Numbered from the stretch's first letter, positions 1 through 10,960 are shown. The stretch is DNA of 64,000 nt from Prorocentrum cordatum (GCA_963575745.1 CAUYUJ010019284.1:40001-104000); one strand, 5' to 3'. Notes: generated from the letters alone by a model not told the origin. Program-made: numbers and translations.

Positions 1-279
1 GTTCACCGCCGGCGCCAGTCTTGAGAAAACTGTCACCGTGTATCAAGATGACTCGAAACGACCGATCCCGCCACAGTGCTTTTCGGCAGTAACATTCACC
101 CGGTCGAGCTGAGATCAAGATGGCGAGCGGGAATAAGATCGAATATCACGGGAAAAAATACTAGAGCGCAACAAAATTTTCAACCGACCAAAAGTTGTCA
201 AAAATTCAGTCGAGATTTTTCGAGCCAACTAGCTCTGGGGCGCGCCGGAATTACTCTTAGCTTCCAGCAATAATGGGAA
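1..279 (-). repeat. Type B hairpin-tailed element, head part, antisense
   Basis: The first 20 bases are the right arm of a tail hairpin. The rest, read on the minus strand, matches the head of the type B element seen at 3869-4085, 9811-10023 and 13060-13323: the GAGCTAGTTGGC start, the CTCGACGGA block, and the GATCTCAGCTCG block before the first 177-bp unit. It is noncoding and belongs with the antisense module that follows. Confidence 0.7.
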
Positions 280-700
280 CCGGCGGTAAACCGTCAACCA
301 GGTTACCGCCGGGCACCTCGTAGAGCTCTTTTCTTGGAAAACGCTCCTCGAAACACATCGAGAAAGCTTCTGAAGCGAGAGCCGAAAAATTCGGAAAAAC
401 ACGATTTTCCGGTTTCCATCCAAAATCGGTTCCTGCAAGTCTTTCGATAGTAATACTGCAGCTACGGACTTAAAAATTTAACTGGCAGACGCGTTATAAC
501 CCACTATACGTGAGAAAAATATGGTTCCTCAGCATGAATTGTCAAATATCTTTCAAATCTTAGCAAAACCGACTCAAAGTCACCACTTTGTCTCTTAAGG
601 CCGGATCGGCCAACTAGCTTCACCCCGCGCCGGAATTCCTCTAGCTCATCGACGGCGAAATGCTCTACGAGGTACTTGCTAAGGGAAGCTCTACGAGTCA
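280..700 (-). repeat. Complete type C hairpin-tailed element, antisense
   Basis: On the minus strand this is a whole element. It has a left-end hairpin (around 610-680), a body with the type C motif AGTGGGTTAT and GTCTGCCAGT, then GAGCTCTACGAGG and a tail hairpin at 280-312 with arms CCGGCGGTAA and TTACCGCCGG. With 1-279 it is the only antisense run I see in the mosaic. Orientation switches near 700-731. Confidence 0.75.
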
Positions 701-731
701 TGCCGCCGGTTCTGGCGCGCTGGAGAGCTAG

Positions 732-1133
732 TACCTCGTAGAGCTCGTCGTCATCGATGAGCTAGAGGAATTCCGGCGCGGGGTTGAGCTAGTTGGCCCA
801 CCCGGCCAAGGCGGACAATGTGACAACTTTTGGGTGGTTTTGCGATTTTTTGAAAGATTTTTGACAATTCATTTTGAGAAACCAGATTTTTCGCACCTGT
901 AAACGACTATAAGGGCCTCTCTGTCTTAGTATGAGCTCTGTAGGCGCACTTTTACTATCAAAACACTTGGCGCAACCATCTCCATATCGACGCGAAAAAT
1001 ATATTTTTTTTTTCTATTTTTCGAGAAATGCTTCCAGAAGCTCTCTCTTTCGACCCCGAGCACTCTTTCGCGTGAAATGAGCTCTACGAGGTTCCCGGCG
1101 GTGACCAGGTTGACGGTTCACCGCCGGCGCCAG
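732..1133 (+). repeat. Complete type A hairpin-tailed element (reference copy)
   Basis: This is about 400 bp. It starts TACCTCGTAGAGCTC directly after an AG, folds a left-end hairpin (CCTC..TAG..CTC against GAGCTAGAGG), and continues through the type A body (GCACCTGTAAACGACTAT, GTAGGCGCACTTTTACTATC). It ends GAGCTCTACGAGGTT plus the tail hairpin. The 14-bp end ACCTCGTAGAGCTC is the exact reverse complement of the other end before the hairpin. No coding function is apparent. Confidence 0.8.
1095..1127 (+). repeat. Tail hairpin, GTGA/TCAC form
   Basis: The arms CCGGCGGTGA (1095-1104) and TCACCGCCGG (1118-1127) are perfectly complementary around a 13-nt loop containing CCAGGTTGACGG. The same form with GTGA/TCAC recurs at about 3575, 3829, 12194, 12879, 14850 and 31154. 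The loop is the insertion site of the LINE-type elements in this window. Confidence 0.9.
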
Positions 1134-1466
1134 TTGGCAAGACAAATCTCGACGGATTGGCAGCGTCCAAACCCGGAGAGCAAAGAGAATCTTGGGGACG
1201 GGAAATCTTTCCTGGAGAGCCTTGGGGGGCCCCGCTGCGGAAGCGCTGCCGGAAACGCTTCGATGCGTGCCTGCACGCATGCAGGCACGCGTGGAAGCTT
1301 GCCGGAAGCTCCCCCCGGACGCGCTGCCGGGCCGCCGGAGTTTCTGCGAGGCCTGTGGACCGTCGTGGAGGAGCTCCTGGCAGGCACCACCACCGTCCGG
1401 CTTCTAATCTTAAACTCTTTAGCCCTCAGCGAGCTCCCCGGGAATCTTTTGGTGACTTTTGCTCAG
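1134..1466 (+). repeat. GC-rich block with palindrome
   Basis: This block starts at the AG|TTGG junction after a tail hairpin and is a diverged copy of the block at 6368-6900. It contains the inverted repeat CGTGCCTGCA-CGCA-TGCAGGCACG near 1277-1300. Open frames cross it in several phases on both strands, as expected from GC richness, and none resembles a known protein. Confidence 0.6.
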
Positions 1467-2114
1467 TACCTCGTAGAGCTCTTCGGCGTCGATGAGCTAG
1501 AGGAATTCCGGCGCGGGCTGGAGCAAGTAACTCGTAGAGCTTCCCTTAGCAAGTTATTGCTGGAAGCTTGAGAGTAATTCTGGGGTGGAGAGCTAGTTGG
1601 CAAGAAAAATGACTCGTGGAGCTTCCCTAAACTAGCAGCTAGAAGCTTAAGAGTAATACCTCGTCGAGCTCTTCGGCATCGATGAGCTAGAGGAATTCCG
1701 GCGCGGGGTGGAGCTAGTTGGCCCAGCCGGCCGAGGCGGACAATGTGACAACTTTTGGGTGGTTTTGCAATTTTTTGAAAGATACCTCGTAGAGCTCTTC
1801 GTCATCGATGAGCTAGAGGAATTCCGGCGCGGGGTGGAGCTAGTAACTCGTAGAGCTTCCCTTAGCAAGTTATTGCTGGAAGCTTTAGAGTAATTCCGGA
1901 GCGCTGGAGAGCTAGTTGGCAAGAAAAATCTCGACGGAACTTTTGCTGACTTTTGCTCGGTTGAAAATTTTGTTCTCAAAATTTGACCATTCGTTAGAGC
2001 TCTAGTATTTTTTCCCGTGATATTCGGTCTTAATCCCGCTCGCCATCTTGATCTCAGCTCGATCGGGTGAATATTACTATCGAAAAGCACTCTGGCGGGA
2101 ACGGCCGTGTCGAG
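1467..2114 (+). repeat. Stacked truncated hairpin-tailed elements
   Basis: Left ends (TACCTCGTAGAGCTC or close) occur at 1467, 1657 and 1783, each cutting into the previous copy, followed by a type B head up to about 2114. Between them are 3'-truncated bodies without tails. Segments near 1530-1580 and 1840-1890 share an ACTCGTAGAGCTTCCCTTAGC variant left end. There is no gene. Confidence 0.65.
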
Positions 2115-2508
2115 TACCTTGTAGAGCTCTTTGTCATCGATGAGCTAGAGGAATTCTGGCGCGGGGTGGAGCTAGTTGGGCGACCCGACCAGAACGGACA
2201 ATGTGATAACTTCTGGGTGGTTTTGCAATTTTTTGAAAGATATTTGATCATTTATTTTGAGAAAGCAGATTTTTTGCACCTGTAGACGACTATGAGGGCC
2301 TCTCTGTCTTAATATGAGCTCTCTACATGCACTTTTACTATCAAAACACTTGGAGGAACCAACTTCGTGTCGACATGGAAAAAATCATGCTCTCTCTTTT
2401 TCGAGAAATGCTTCTATCAGCCATCCATTTTGATGCTGAGCATTCCTACGTGCGTCAGGAGCTCTACGAGGTTCCCGGTGGTGACCAGGTTGACACCGCC
2501 GGCGCCAG
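2115..2508 (+). repeat. Complete type A hairpin-tailed element
   Basis: The left end at 2115 follows an AG. The type A body is complete. The tail hairpin (2474-2508) is damaged: part of the right arm and loop is missing, so it reads GGTGGTGACC..GACACCGCC. The next module begins directly after its CCAG at an internal position of the 177-bp repeat. Confidence 0.75.
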
Positions 2509-3275
2509 TCATCTTGATATGCGCTGACGGTTTTCTGAACATAACTCGAGCTCTAGGGCAGCTACAGAGCGGGTAAGCACAGCTAATGCATGCAGAATGA
2601 TCAGGCGCGTTCGCCTGTTGAATCCAGAGGTCTGAACTCGGTCTGCTAGCCGAGCTAGGTCCGCAAACCTGTTCGTATTATTCGAGTCATCTTGACAAGA
2701 ACTCTTGGTTTTCTGCACTTAACTCGAGCTGTAGGACAGCGTCAGAGCTGGTATTTACAGGCAGCAATCCAGAATCATCAGTTGCGTTTGTCTATCAAAT
2801 CCAGAGCTCTGAACTCGGTCTGCTGCCCGATCTAGAATCGCGAAACTATTCGTATCGTTCGTGCGAGATGCTGTCGGTTATCTGAACTTAACTCGGGCTC
2901 TAGGGGGCTGCATGGCTGGTAATCACTGGAATCGATATGAAGACATCAGACGCGTGCGCCTGTCGAATACAGAGCTCCGAACTCTGTCTGCTGCCCGAAC
3001 TAGGTCCGCGAAACTATTCTACTGTTCGAGATCCTGAGAGGTGCTGTCGGTTTTCTGCACTTAACTCGGGCTGTAGGGGGGCTGCAGGGCTGGTAATGAC
3101 AGGAGTCGATTCGCAGACGTCAGACGCGTCCGTCTGTCGCATTCAGAGATGAAAAACTATTCACTATAAGTCAGATTGTTGGTAAGTGCTGTCTGTTTTC
3201 TCAACTTAAGTCGAGTGGGAAGCTCTACGAGTCTCCCGGCGGTAACCAAGGTTGACGGTTTACCGCCGGCGCCCA
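2509..3275 (+). repeat. 177-bp repeat array (type B) with tail hairpin
   Basis: About four units of a ~177-bp tandem repeat are joined at AG|TCATCTTGA to the previous tail. Each unit carries three short inverted repeats: CTGTAG..CTACAG, CAGGCG-CGTC-CGCCTG (varying), and CTCGG..CCGAG. The array ends AAGCTCTACGAGTC plus a tail hairpin of the GTAA/TTAC form (about 3234-3275). Confidence 0.8.
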
Positions 3276-3612
3276 GTTGGCCCACCCGGCCGAGGCGGAC
3301 AATGTGACAACTTTTGGGTGGTTTTGCGATTTTTTGAAAAATATTTCACAATTGATTTTGAGAAACCAGATTTTTCGCACCTGTAAACGACTATAAGGGC
3401 CTCTCTGTCTTAGTATGAGCTCTGTAGGCGCACTTTTACAATCAAAACACTTGGCGCAACCATCTCCATGTCGACACGAAAAAAATCAATTTTTCTCTTT
3501 TTCGAGAAATGCTTCCAGAAGCTCTCTCTTTCGACTCCGAGCACTCTTTCGCGTGAAATGAGCTCTACGAGGTTTTCGGCGGTGACCAGGTTGACGGTTC
3601 ACCGCCGGCGCC
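3276..3612 (+). repeat. Type A element, 5'-truncated
   Basis: This begins at TTGG, lacking the 65-bp left-end hairpin, immediately after the CCAG of the previous tail. The type A body and tail hairpin (about 3575-3610, left arm start changed to TTCGGCGG) are otherwise intact. Confidence 0.8.
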
Positions 3613-3868
3613 ATATTTGACAATTCATTTTGAGAAAGCAGATTTTTACTCCGAGCATTGAGATATAAACTTTGTTCCCTGAGCAGCTCAGCCCTCTAGT
3701 GTCATTTTCAGTGCCAGTTCACTTGGAGGAACCGACTTCATGTTGACTCCGAAAAATCTCAACTTGAAGTTCAGAAGGTCCCGCTTTGATGCTGAGCTTT
3801 CTCACGGATGCAAGGAGCTCTGCGAGGTTCCCGGCGGTGACCAGATTGACGGTTCACCGCCGGCGCCA
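3613..3868 (+). repeat. Type D element, 5'-truncated
   Basis: Joined at an internal point (ATATTTGACAATTCA). It has the type D body: AGATATAAACTTTGTTCCCTG, GCAGCTCAGC and the TGATGCTGAGC region before GAGCTCTGCGAGG. The tail hairpin is at 3829-3868 (GTGA/TCAC form, loop CCAGATTGACGG). Confidence 0.75.
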
Positions 3869-4996
3869 GTTCGGACGCACTGGCGGGCTAGTTGGCTCGA
3901 AAAATCTCGACGGAACTTTTGGTGACTTTTGCTCAGTTGAAAAGTATGTTCTCAAGATTTGAACATTCGTTTGCGCTCTAGTATTTTTTCTTGTGATTTT
4001 CGATCTTATTGCCGCTCGCCATCTTGATCTCAGCTCGATCGGGTGAATATTACTATCGAAAAGCACTGTGGCGGGATCGGCTGTGTCGAGTCATCTTGGT
4101 ACGCGCTATCGGTATATTGGACTTAACTCGAGATACAGATACAGAGTGATCAGGCGCGTTCTTCTCTTCCATCCAGAGGTCTGAACTCGGTCTGCTAGCC
4201 GAGCTAGGTCCGCAAACCTATTCTCATTATTCGAGTCATCTTGACAGACGCTCTCGGTTTTGTGCACTTAACCCGAGCTATATGACAGCTACAGAGCTGA
4301 TGTTTACAGAAACTGATTCAGAATGATCAGTCGTGTTTTTCTGTTGAATCCAGAGCTCTGAACTCGGTCTGCTGCCCGCTCTAGAATCGCGAAACTATTC
4401 GTATTGTTCGAGTCATCTTGAGAGGTGCCGTCGGTTTTCTGTACTTAACTCGAGTTGTGGGGGAGCCTACAGTGCTGGTAGTCACAATAATCGATTTGGA
4501 GACATCAGGCGCGCCCGTCTGTCGAATCCAGAGCTCGGAACTCGGTCCGCTGCCCGAACTAGGTCCGCGAAACTATACGTATTTCGAGTCATCCTGAGAT
4601 GCTGTCTGTTTTCTGCACTCAACTCCGGCTGTAGGGGGGCTGCAGGGCTGGTAATCACAGGAATCGACAAAGACATCAGACGCGTCCGCCTGTCGCATGC
4701 AGAAGCCTGAACTTGGTCTGATACTCGAGCCAGGTTTGCCAAACTATTCGTATTGTTCGAGTCATCTTCAGGCTTGCTGTCGATTTACGCACGTAACTCG
4801 GGCTGTAGGAGAGCTACAGACCTCGTAGAAAAGACAATCCAGAAGCATCGGGCGCGCGGGGGCGCTCGGCTGTTGTATCGAGAGGTCTGAAATCGCCTGG
4901 GCTGAAAAATCATTCGTTCTCATTTTTTTTTTCAACATTATATATTGTAGTCCCCCGGCGGTAACAAAGGTTGGCGGTTTACCGCCGGAGCCCAGT
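3869..4996 (+). repeat. Type B element: head plus 177-bp array plus tail
   Basis: The head is 3869-4085. Tandem units start at CGAGTCATC at 4087, 4232, 4409, 4585 and 4758, so spacings are 145, 177, 176 and 173. The last unit is a distinct terminal variant running into TTTTTTTT, then a GTAA/TTAC tail hairpin (about 4953-4990). Confidence 0.85.
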
Positions 4997-6021
4997 CTCG
5001 ACGGACGTTTTGGTGACTTTCGGTCTGTTGAAAATTTTGTTCTCGGAATGCAGCCATTCGTTAGAGCTCTAGTATTTTTTCCCGTGATATTCGATCTTAT
5101 TCGCGCTTGCCATCTTGATCTTAGCTCGATCGGGTACCTTTTATTGCCAAAAAGCGTCCAGGCGGGATCGGCCGTTTCGAGTCATCTTCGTAGGCGCTGT
5201 CGGTTTTCTGAACATAACTCGAGCTTTAGGACAGCTACAGAGCTAGTAAGCACAGCTAATCGATTCAGAATGATCAGGCGCGTTCGCCTGTTGAACCCAG
5301 AGGTCTGAACTCGGTCTGCTAGCCGAGCTAGGTCCGCAAACCTATTCGTATTATTCGAGTCATCTGAGCAGACGCTCTCGGTTTTCTGTACTTAACTCGA
5401 GCTGTAGGGCAGCTGCAGAGCTCATAGTCACAGAAATCGATTGGAAATCATCAGGTGCGTTCGTCTGTTGAATCGAGAGCTCTGAACTCGGCCTGCTGCC
5501 CGAGCTAGGTTTGCGAAACTATTCGTATTCATCGAGTCATCTTGAGAAGTGCTCTCGGTTTCCTGCACTCAACTCGTGCTGGGGGAGGGCTACAGTGCTG
5601 CTGGTCACATAAATCGATTCGGATACATCAGGCGCGTTCGTCTGTCGAACCCAGAGCTCGGAACTCGGTCTGCTGCTCGAACTAGATCCGCGAAACTATT
5701 GTATTATTCGAGTCATCCTGAGAGGTGCTGTCGGTTTTCTGCACTCGGGCTGTAGGGGGGCTGCAGGGCTGGTAATCACAGGAATCGATTCGGAGACGTC
5801 AGGCGCGTCCGCCTGTCGCATTGAGAGGTCTGAACTCGGTTTGATACTCGAGCTGGGTTGGCAAACTGTTCGTTTTTTGTTAGAGTCATCTTGAGAGGTC
5901 TGAAATCGCTTGGGCTGACAACTATTCGTTCCCTGGATTTTTTTTTCACATTATATACTGTCGAGAAGCTCTACGAGTCCCCCGGCGGTAACAAAGGTTG
6001 ACGGTTTACCGCCGGCGCCCA
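4997..6021 (+). repeat. Type B element, 5'-truncated, with array and tail
   Basis: This starts inside the type B head (TCTCGACGG). It has about four array units, a terminal variant unit, then a tail hairpin whose arms CCGGCGGTAA (5982-5991) and TTACCGCCGG (6006-6015) pair perfectly. Against the GTGA/TCAC form, both arms differ at the paired position. Confidence 0.85.
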
Positions 6022-6362
6022 GTTGGTCGACCCGGCCTTAAGAGACAAAGTGGTGACTTTGGGTCAGTTTTGCAAAGATTTGACAGATATTTGACAATTC
6101 ATTTTGAGAACCCAGATTTTTCGCACCTGTAATGGCTTCTGACGCGTGCGCCTGTAAAATTTCCAGGCCCGTAGGTACAATATTATTACCAAAACATTTG
6201 GAGCAACTGACGTTAGATAAAAATCGAAAAAACGTAATTTTTCGAGTTTTTCGGGCCTCGCCCCAGAAGCTTCCTTCGTGTGTTCCGAGGAGCGCGGTGT
6301 CAGAAAAGAGCTCTACGAGAGTCCCGGCGGTAACCTGGTTGACGGTTTACCGCTGGCTCCCA
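6022..6362 (+). repeat. Type C element, 5'-truncated
   Basis: Starts at AG|TTGG. It has the type C body (CAGGCCCGTAGGTACAATATT region) and the tail at 6322-6360 with CTGG in the loop and an arm end CCGCTGG, which keeps pairing through a G-T. Confidence 0.75.
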
Positions 6363-6900
6363 GTTCCGGAGCGCTGGAGAGCTAGTTGGCAAGAAAAATC
6401 TCGACGGACCTTTTGGTGACTTTTGGTCGGTTGAACTTGGTAGCGTCCAAAACCCGGAGAGCGAAGAGACCGTCGGGAAGGGGGAAATCTTTCCTCGAGA
6501 GCGCTGGAGCTCCCCTGCATCGCTTTCGAAGCGCTGCCAGGGAGCGCTGGAGAGCTAGTTGGCAAGAAAAATCTCGACGGACCTTTTGGTGACTTTTGGT
6601 CGGTTGAACTTGGTAGCGTCCAAAACCCGGAGAGCGAAGAGACCGTCGGGAAGGGGGAAATCTTTCCTCGAGAGCGCTGGAGCTCCCCTGCATCGCTTTC
6701 GAAGCGCTGCCAGGAACGCTTCCACGCGTGCCTGCACGCGTGCAGGCTCACGTGGACAGCGCCCCCGAACCAGCTGCCGGCTCGCCGGAGTTTCTGCGAG
6801 GCCTGTGGACCGCCGTGGAGGAGCTCCTGGCGGGCACCACCACCGTCCGGCTTCTAATCTTAGACCCTTTAGCTCTCAGCGAGCTCTCCGGGAAAATTTT
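6363..6900 (+). repeat. Perfect 173-bp tandem duplication in the GC-rich block
   Basis: By eye, positions 6368-6540 and 6541-6713 are identical, including GGAGCGCTGGAGAGCTAG and the CGAAGCGCTGCCAG end. A third, continuing segment to about 6900 matches 1230-1440 and contains the palindrome CCTGCACGCGTGCAGG near 6731. Identity between the two copies indicates a very recent duplication or gene conversion. Confidence 0.85.
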
Positions 6901-7991
6901 GTTCTGGAAATTCAACCATTCGTTAGGGCTCTAGTATTTTTCCCGTGATATTCGATCTTATTCCCGCTCGCCAACTTGATCTCAGCTCGATCGGGTACCT
7001 TTTACTGCGAAAAAGCACACGGGCGGGATCGGCCGTTTCGAGTCATCTTGATACGCGCTTTCGGTATATTGAACTTAACTCGAGATGTAGGACAGCTACA
7101 GAGCTGGTGAGCACACCTTATCGATTCAGAATGATCAGGCGCGGTCGTCTGTTGCATCCAGAGGTCTGAACTCGGTCGGCTAGCCGAGCTAGGTTCGCAA
7201 ACCTATTCGTATTATTCGAGTCATCTTGACATGTGCTTTCGGTTTTCTGTACTTAACTCGAGCTAAAGGACAGCTACAGAGCTGGTGCGTACAGAAATCG
7301 ATTCAGAATCATCAGTCGCGTTTGTCTGTTGAATTCGGTGCTCTGAACTCGGTCTGCTGCCCGATCCAGAATCGCGAAAGAATTCGTATTGTTCGAGTCA
7401 TCTTGAGATGTGCTGTCGGTTTTCTGCACTTAACTCGGGCTGTAGGGGGGCTACAGTGCTGGTGGTGACAGCAATCGATTTGAAGACATCAGGCGCGTCC
7501 GCCTGTGGAATCCAGAGCTCGGAACTCGGTCTGCTGCCCGAACTAGGTCCGCGAAGCTGTTCGTATTGTTCGAGTCATGCTGAAAGATGGTGTCGGCTTT
7601 CTGCACTTAGCTCGGGCTGTAGGGGGGCTGCAGGGCTGGTAATCACAGGAATCGATTCGGAGACGTCAGGCGCGTCCGCCTGTCGCATTGAGAGGTATGA
7701 ACTCGGCCTGACGTCGAGCTGGGTTTGCCAAACTATGTCTTTTGTTCGAGTCATCTTGAGAGGTGCTGTCGATTAACGCACGTAACTCGGGCTGTAGGAG
7801 AGCTACAGAGCTCGTGCAGAAGACTCTTCAGAAGCATCGGGGGGCGTTCGGCTGTTGCATCGAGAGGTCTGAAATCGCTTGGGCTGAAAAACTATTCGTT
7901 CTCTGCAATTTTTTCGACATTATCTGTTCTCAGGAAGCTCTACGAGTCCCCCAGCGGTAAGAAAGGTTGACGGTTTACCGCCGGCGCCGAG
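6901..7991 (+). repeat. Type B element with 177-bp array and tail
   Basis: A truncated head is followed by units starting at 7039, 7217, 7393, 7571 and 7746 (spacings 178, 176, 178, 175). The terminal unit variant leads to a tail hairpin (about 7950-7988) in which the left arm reads CCAGCGGTAA. Open frames of over 100 codons arise because units close to 177 bp keep phase, not because of a recognisable protein. Confidence 0.85.
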
Positions 7992-8300
7992 TTGGTCGAC
8001 CCGACCAGAAAGGACAAAGTGACAACTTTTGGGTGGTTTTGCGAATATTTGAAAGATATTTGACCATTTATTTTGAGAAAGCAGATTCTGCGCACCTGTA
8101 AAAGGTTATGAGAGCCTCTGTGTCTTAATATGAGCTCCCTAGGCGCAGTTTTACTATCGAAACACTCGGAGCAACCAACTTTATTTCGACATGAACAAAA
8201 ATCAATGTCCACTTTTTCGAGAAATGCCTTCAATAACTCCTCTCTTTCGATCCTGAGCTCTCTCACGCGTGAAAGGAGCTCTACGAGGTTCCCGGCGGTT
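7992..8300 (+). repeat. Type A element; tail hairpin split by a LINE
   Basis: Starts at AG|TTGG and has a full type A body. The left arm of the tail (CCCGGCGGT, 8291-8299) is intact, and the loop and right arm resume at 9781 after a LINE insertion. Confidence 0.8.
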
Positions 8301-8301
8301 C

Positions 8302-9519
8302 CTGTCTGTAATGTCTCGCTGTATACGGAGGGAGGGGGAAAGTTACCAGGAATGGAATACGAGGAGGTATGAACGTGCGAGACAAAAATTTCATGACGCT
8401 CACTTTGTGGGCATTGTACAGAAGTTTCTCAGAGTGCATTGGATGTGGGCAATTGACATCCAGGACTTTGCACACAGGCTGATCACAGATCGGGGGGAGT
8501 TGGAGGCGAACTCGATGAGAGCTTGGAGAGATTCTCGTTTCTCATGTCTGGCGTTTGGCCGACTGTGGGATAGAATGAGGACGGATTCAAGTGAGGCTCT
8601 CAGATGTTGGGGAAACTGGAAGGAGGCCAGCTCTATGAAAAGGCATCGGGGGGGACAAGAGAGCGTCGGACTCCGTCCGTGTTATTATTTATTGGAATCG
8701 TTTTACGGTTTATCCTGGTGGGAGTTCTTTGCTGGAAGTTTTGAGCATTTCATGGATTTCGCTACTAATGTTTGTTCAAGTACTATGTTGAAGTACTTCC
8801 AAAAGAAGTGTAGAGGTTTGGCGTCCTCAGGGGTGCCTGTATTCTTGAACTTGGATGAGGATGGAGGGGTTCATATCGGTCAGGATCGGGAGGATACACC
8901 AGCATACAAGGATCGCCTCAGCAAACGTATTGCGTTGCATAATATGCGTTGTACACAGTGGGACCTCGTTGCAGATGGGATACCACTGGACATCCAAGGG
9001 GACTCACTGCTTGTTATTAACTGGCTCTGCGGGAAATGGAAAGTATTAGCTCAGGTTTATCAGAAAAGGGTGGATACTCTGATTCATAAGTTTGACGAAA
9101 TGCAGGAAACTTACTTGGTGAGGCCTCCAGAGGCCGGCCGTGACTTCTTCTCTCATTCGTTTCGGGAATGGAACCAGAAAGCTGACTTGCTGACCCATCA
9201 GGCCCGTCAGGGCCATGTGTACGCCGATTTCGTTTACCTCAACGACTTTGAATCTCAGTGTTATATTCCTTGCCTTATCAAAGCCGGCTTTGATGGGGGA
9301 GTTTGTAGCCGCGGAAGTGCCTGTGGTGCATGGATACAGATTGGTCTGCGAAACAAGTATATCTTCTCGCGGACCGACATCATTTTCAAGGATGTGTATC
9401 TTGCGGCTTGGTGTCTACCACCGAGCGCCACTGTTGCAGATGCGGAACTATCGGCGGCGGAGCGCATATGCGAGGTGCTCCCACAGGTTGTGCAGACCTT
9501 CTTTGATCATTCGCAGTGA
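8302..9519 (+). pseudogene. LINE ORF2 C-terminal fragment with permuted RNase H
   Basis: About 405 codons, uninterrupted, but lacking the endonuclease and reverse transcriptase. An N-terminal region contains SWWEFFAGSFEHF. Then come RNase H motifs in this order: GDSLLVINWL (strand 4/helix B, Asp), NQKADLLTHQA (Asp), FDGGVCSRGSACGAW (strands 1-2, Asp), DAELSAAERI (helix A, Glu). In RNase HI the order is FDGG, ELxAA, GDS, AD, so this is a circular permutation. It retains Cys (TGC) where the full-length copy has a stop. With no start of its own it is probably inert. Confidence 0.85.
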
Positions 9520-9728
9520 TTTGACACACATTGTTTCTTCTTTTCCGTGTCTTGTATATTCCTGCAGCTTCGCTGCTCACTGGCTTCCTCGTTTATCCGT
9601 GTGTACTTTGCGTTTGATTGTGTCATTGCGGCATGTGATTCTCTTTATTCCTTCAGCTTCGCTGTGTGGTATAAGAGCTGACTGCTTGCGTGATGAATAA
9701 GAGGCTCTGTTTTGCCTGAGACTTTGTT

Positions 9729-9757
9729 GGACCTGGCCTCAGTGGCCAAGACGGTCC
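9729..9757 (+). other. LINE 3'-terminal nested stem-loop
   Basis: GGACC and GGTCC form an outer stem and TGGCC/GGCCA an inner one, just before GCAAAGACGC and the A-rich end. The same structure is at 21355-21383. In LINEs of the stringent type the 3' stem-loop is what the reverse transcriptase recognises, and that role here is inference. Confidence 0.7.
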
Positions 9758-9780
9758 CAGCAAAGACGCAAAAAAAAAAA

Positions 9781-10960
9781 CCTGGTTGACGGTTCACCGC
9801 CGGCGCCAGTTCCGGCGCGCTTGAGAGCTAGTCGGCAAGAAATTTCTCGACGGACCTTTTGCTGACTTTTGGTCGGTTGCAAAATTTTGTTCTCGAAATT
9901 GCTCAATTCGTTTGAGCTCTCGTATTTTTTCCCGTGGTATTCGATCTCATTCCCGCTCGCCATCTTGATCTCAGCTCGATCGGGTACCTTTTACTGCCAA
10001 AAAGCACACTGGCGGGATCGGCCGTTTCGAGTCATCTTGATACGCGTTGTCGGTATTTTCTAATTAACTCGAGATAGATGACAGCTACAGAGCTGGTAAG
10101 CACACCTCATCGATTCAGAATGATCAGGCGCGTTCGTCTGTCGCATCCAGAGGTCTGAAGTCGGTCTCCTAGCTGAGCTAGGTCCGCAAACCTGTTCGTA
10201 TTATTCGAGTCATCTTGACATGCGCTCTCGGTTTTCTGTACTTAACTCGAGCTATATGACAGCTACAGAGCTGATAGTCAGAGAAACCGATTCATAATCA
10301 TCAGTCGCGTTCGTCTGTTGAATCCAGAGCTCTGAACTCGGTCTGCTGCCCGATCCAGAATCGCGAAACTATTCATATTGTTCGAGTCATCTTGAGAGAT
10401 ACTGTCGGTTTTCTGTACTTAACTCGGGCTCTACAGGGGCTAGTGCTGGTAGTCACAGGAATCGATTTGGAGAATCAGAGGCGCCCTCCTGTTGAATCGA
10501 GAGCTCGGAACTCGGTCTGCTGCCCGAATTGGGTATGCGAAACTATTCGTATTTTTCGAGTTATCCTGAGAGATGCTGTCGGTTTTCTGCACTTAACTGA
10601 GGCTGTATGGGGCTGTAGGGCTGGTAATGAGAGGAACCGATTCAGAGACATCAGACGCGTTTGCCTGTCGCATTCAGAGGCTGAGCTCGGTCTGACACTC
10701 GAGCTAGGTTTGCCAACTACTCCTGTTGTTCGAGTCATCTGGAGAGATGTTGTCGATTTCCACGTAACTCGGACTGTAGGAGAGCTACAGAGCTCGTCCA
10801 GAAGAGAATCCCAGAAGCATCGGGGGCGTTCGGCTAATCGCTTGGGCTGAAACTATACGTTCTCTGCAGTTCTGTTTTTTTTCAACATTATCTATTGTCA
10901 GGAAGCTCTACGAGTCCCCCGGCGGTAAGAAAGGTTGACGGTTTACCGCCGGCGCCCAGT
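9781..10960 (+). repeat. Hairpin right half, then type B element with array
   Basis: 9781-9809 completes the hairpin interrupted at 8300. A type B head (9810-10023) and about five ~177-bp units follow, then the terminal variant unit and a GTAA/TTAC tail hairpin (about 10917-10958). Confidence 0.85.

Larger units (their letters stand above)
8301..9780 (+). mobile_element. 5'-truncated LINE inside a tail-hairpin loop
   Basis: The left junction is GGCGGTT|CCTGTCTG. The right junction is an A-rich end followed by CCTGGTTGACGGTTCACC, the rest of the hairpin. The sequence matches the 3' third of the full-length LINE (19928-21403), about 93% in the stretch I compared, including the 3' UTR and the terminal nested stem-loop at 9729-9757. 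The 5' truncation, poly-A and same-strand insertion fit target-primed reverse transcription. Confidence 0.9.

Noticed and set aside
1467-2285. Recurrent peptide YLVELF-IDELEEFRRGVELV encoded by many left ends
   Set aside because: It arises because the left-end repeat happens to be open in one phase. It never continues into a conserved protein, and the minus strand gives equally long Ser-rich frames.
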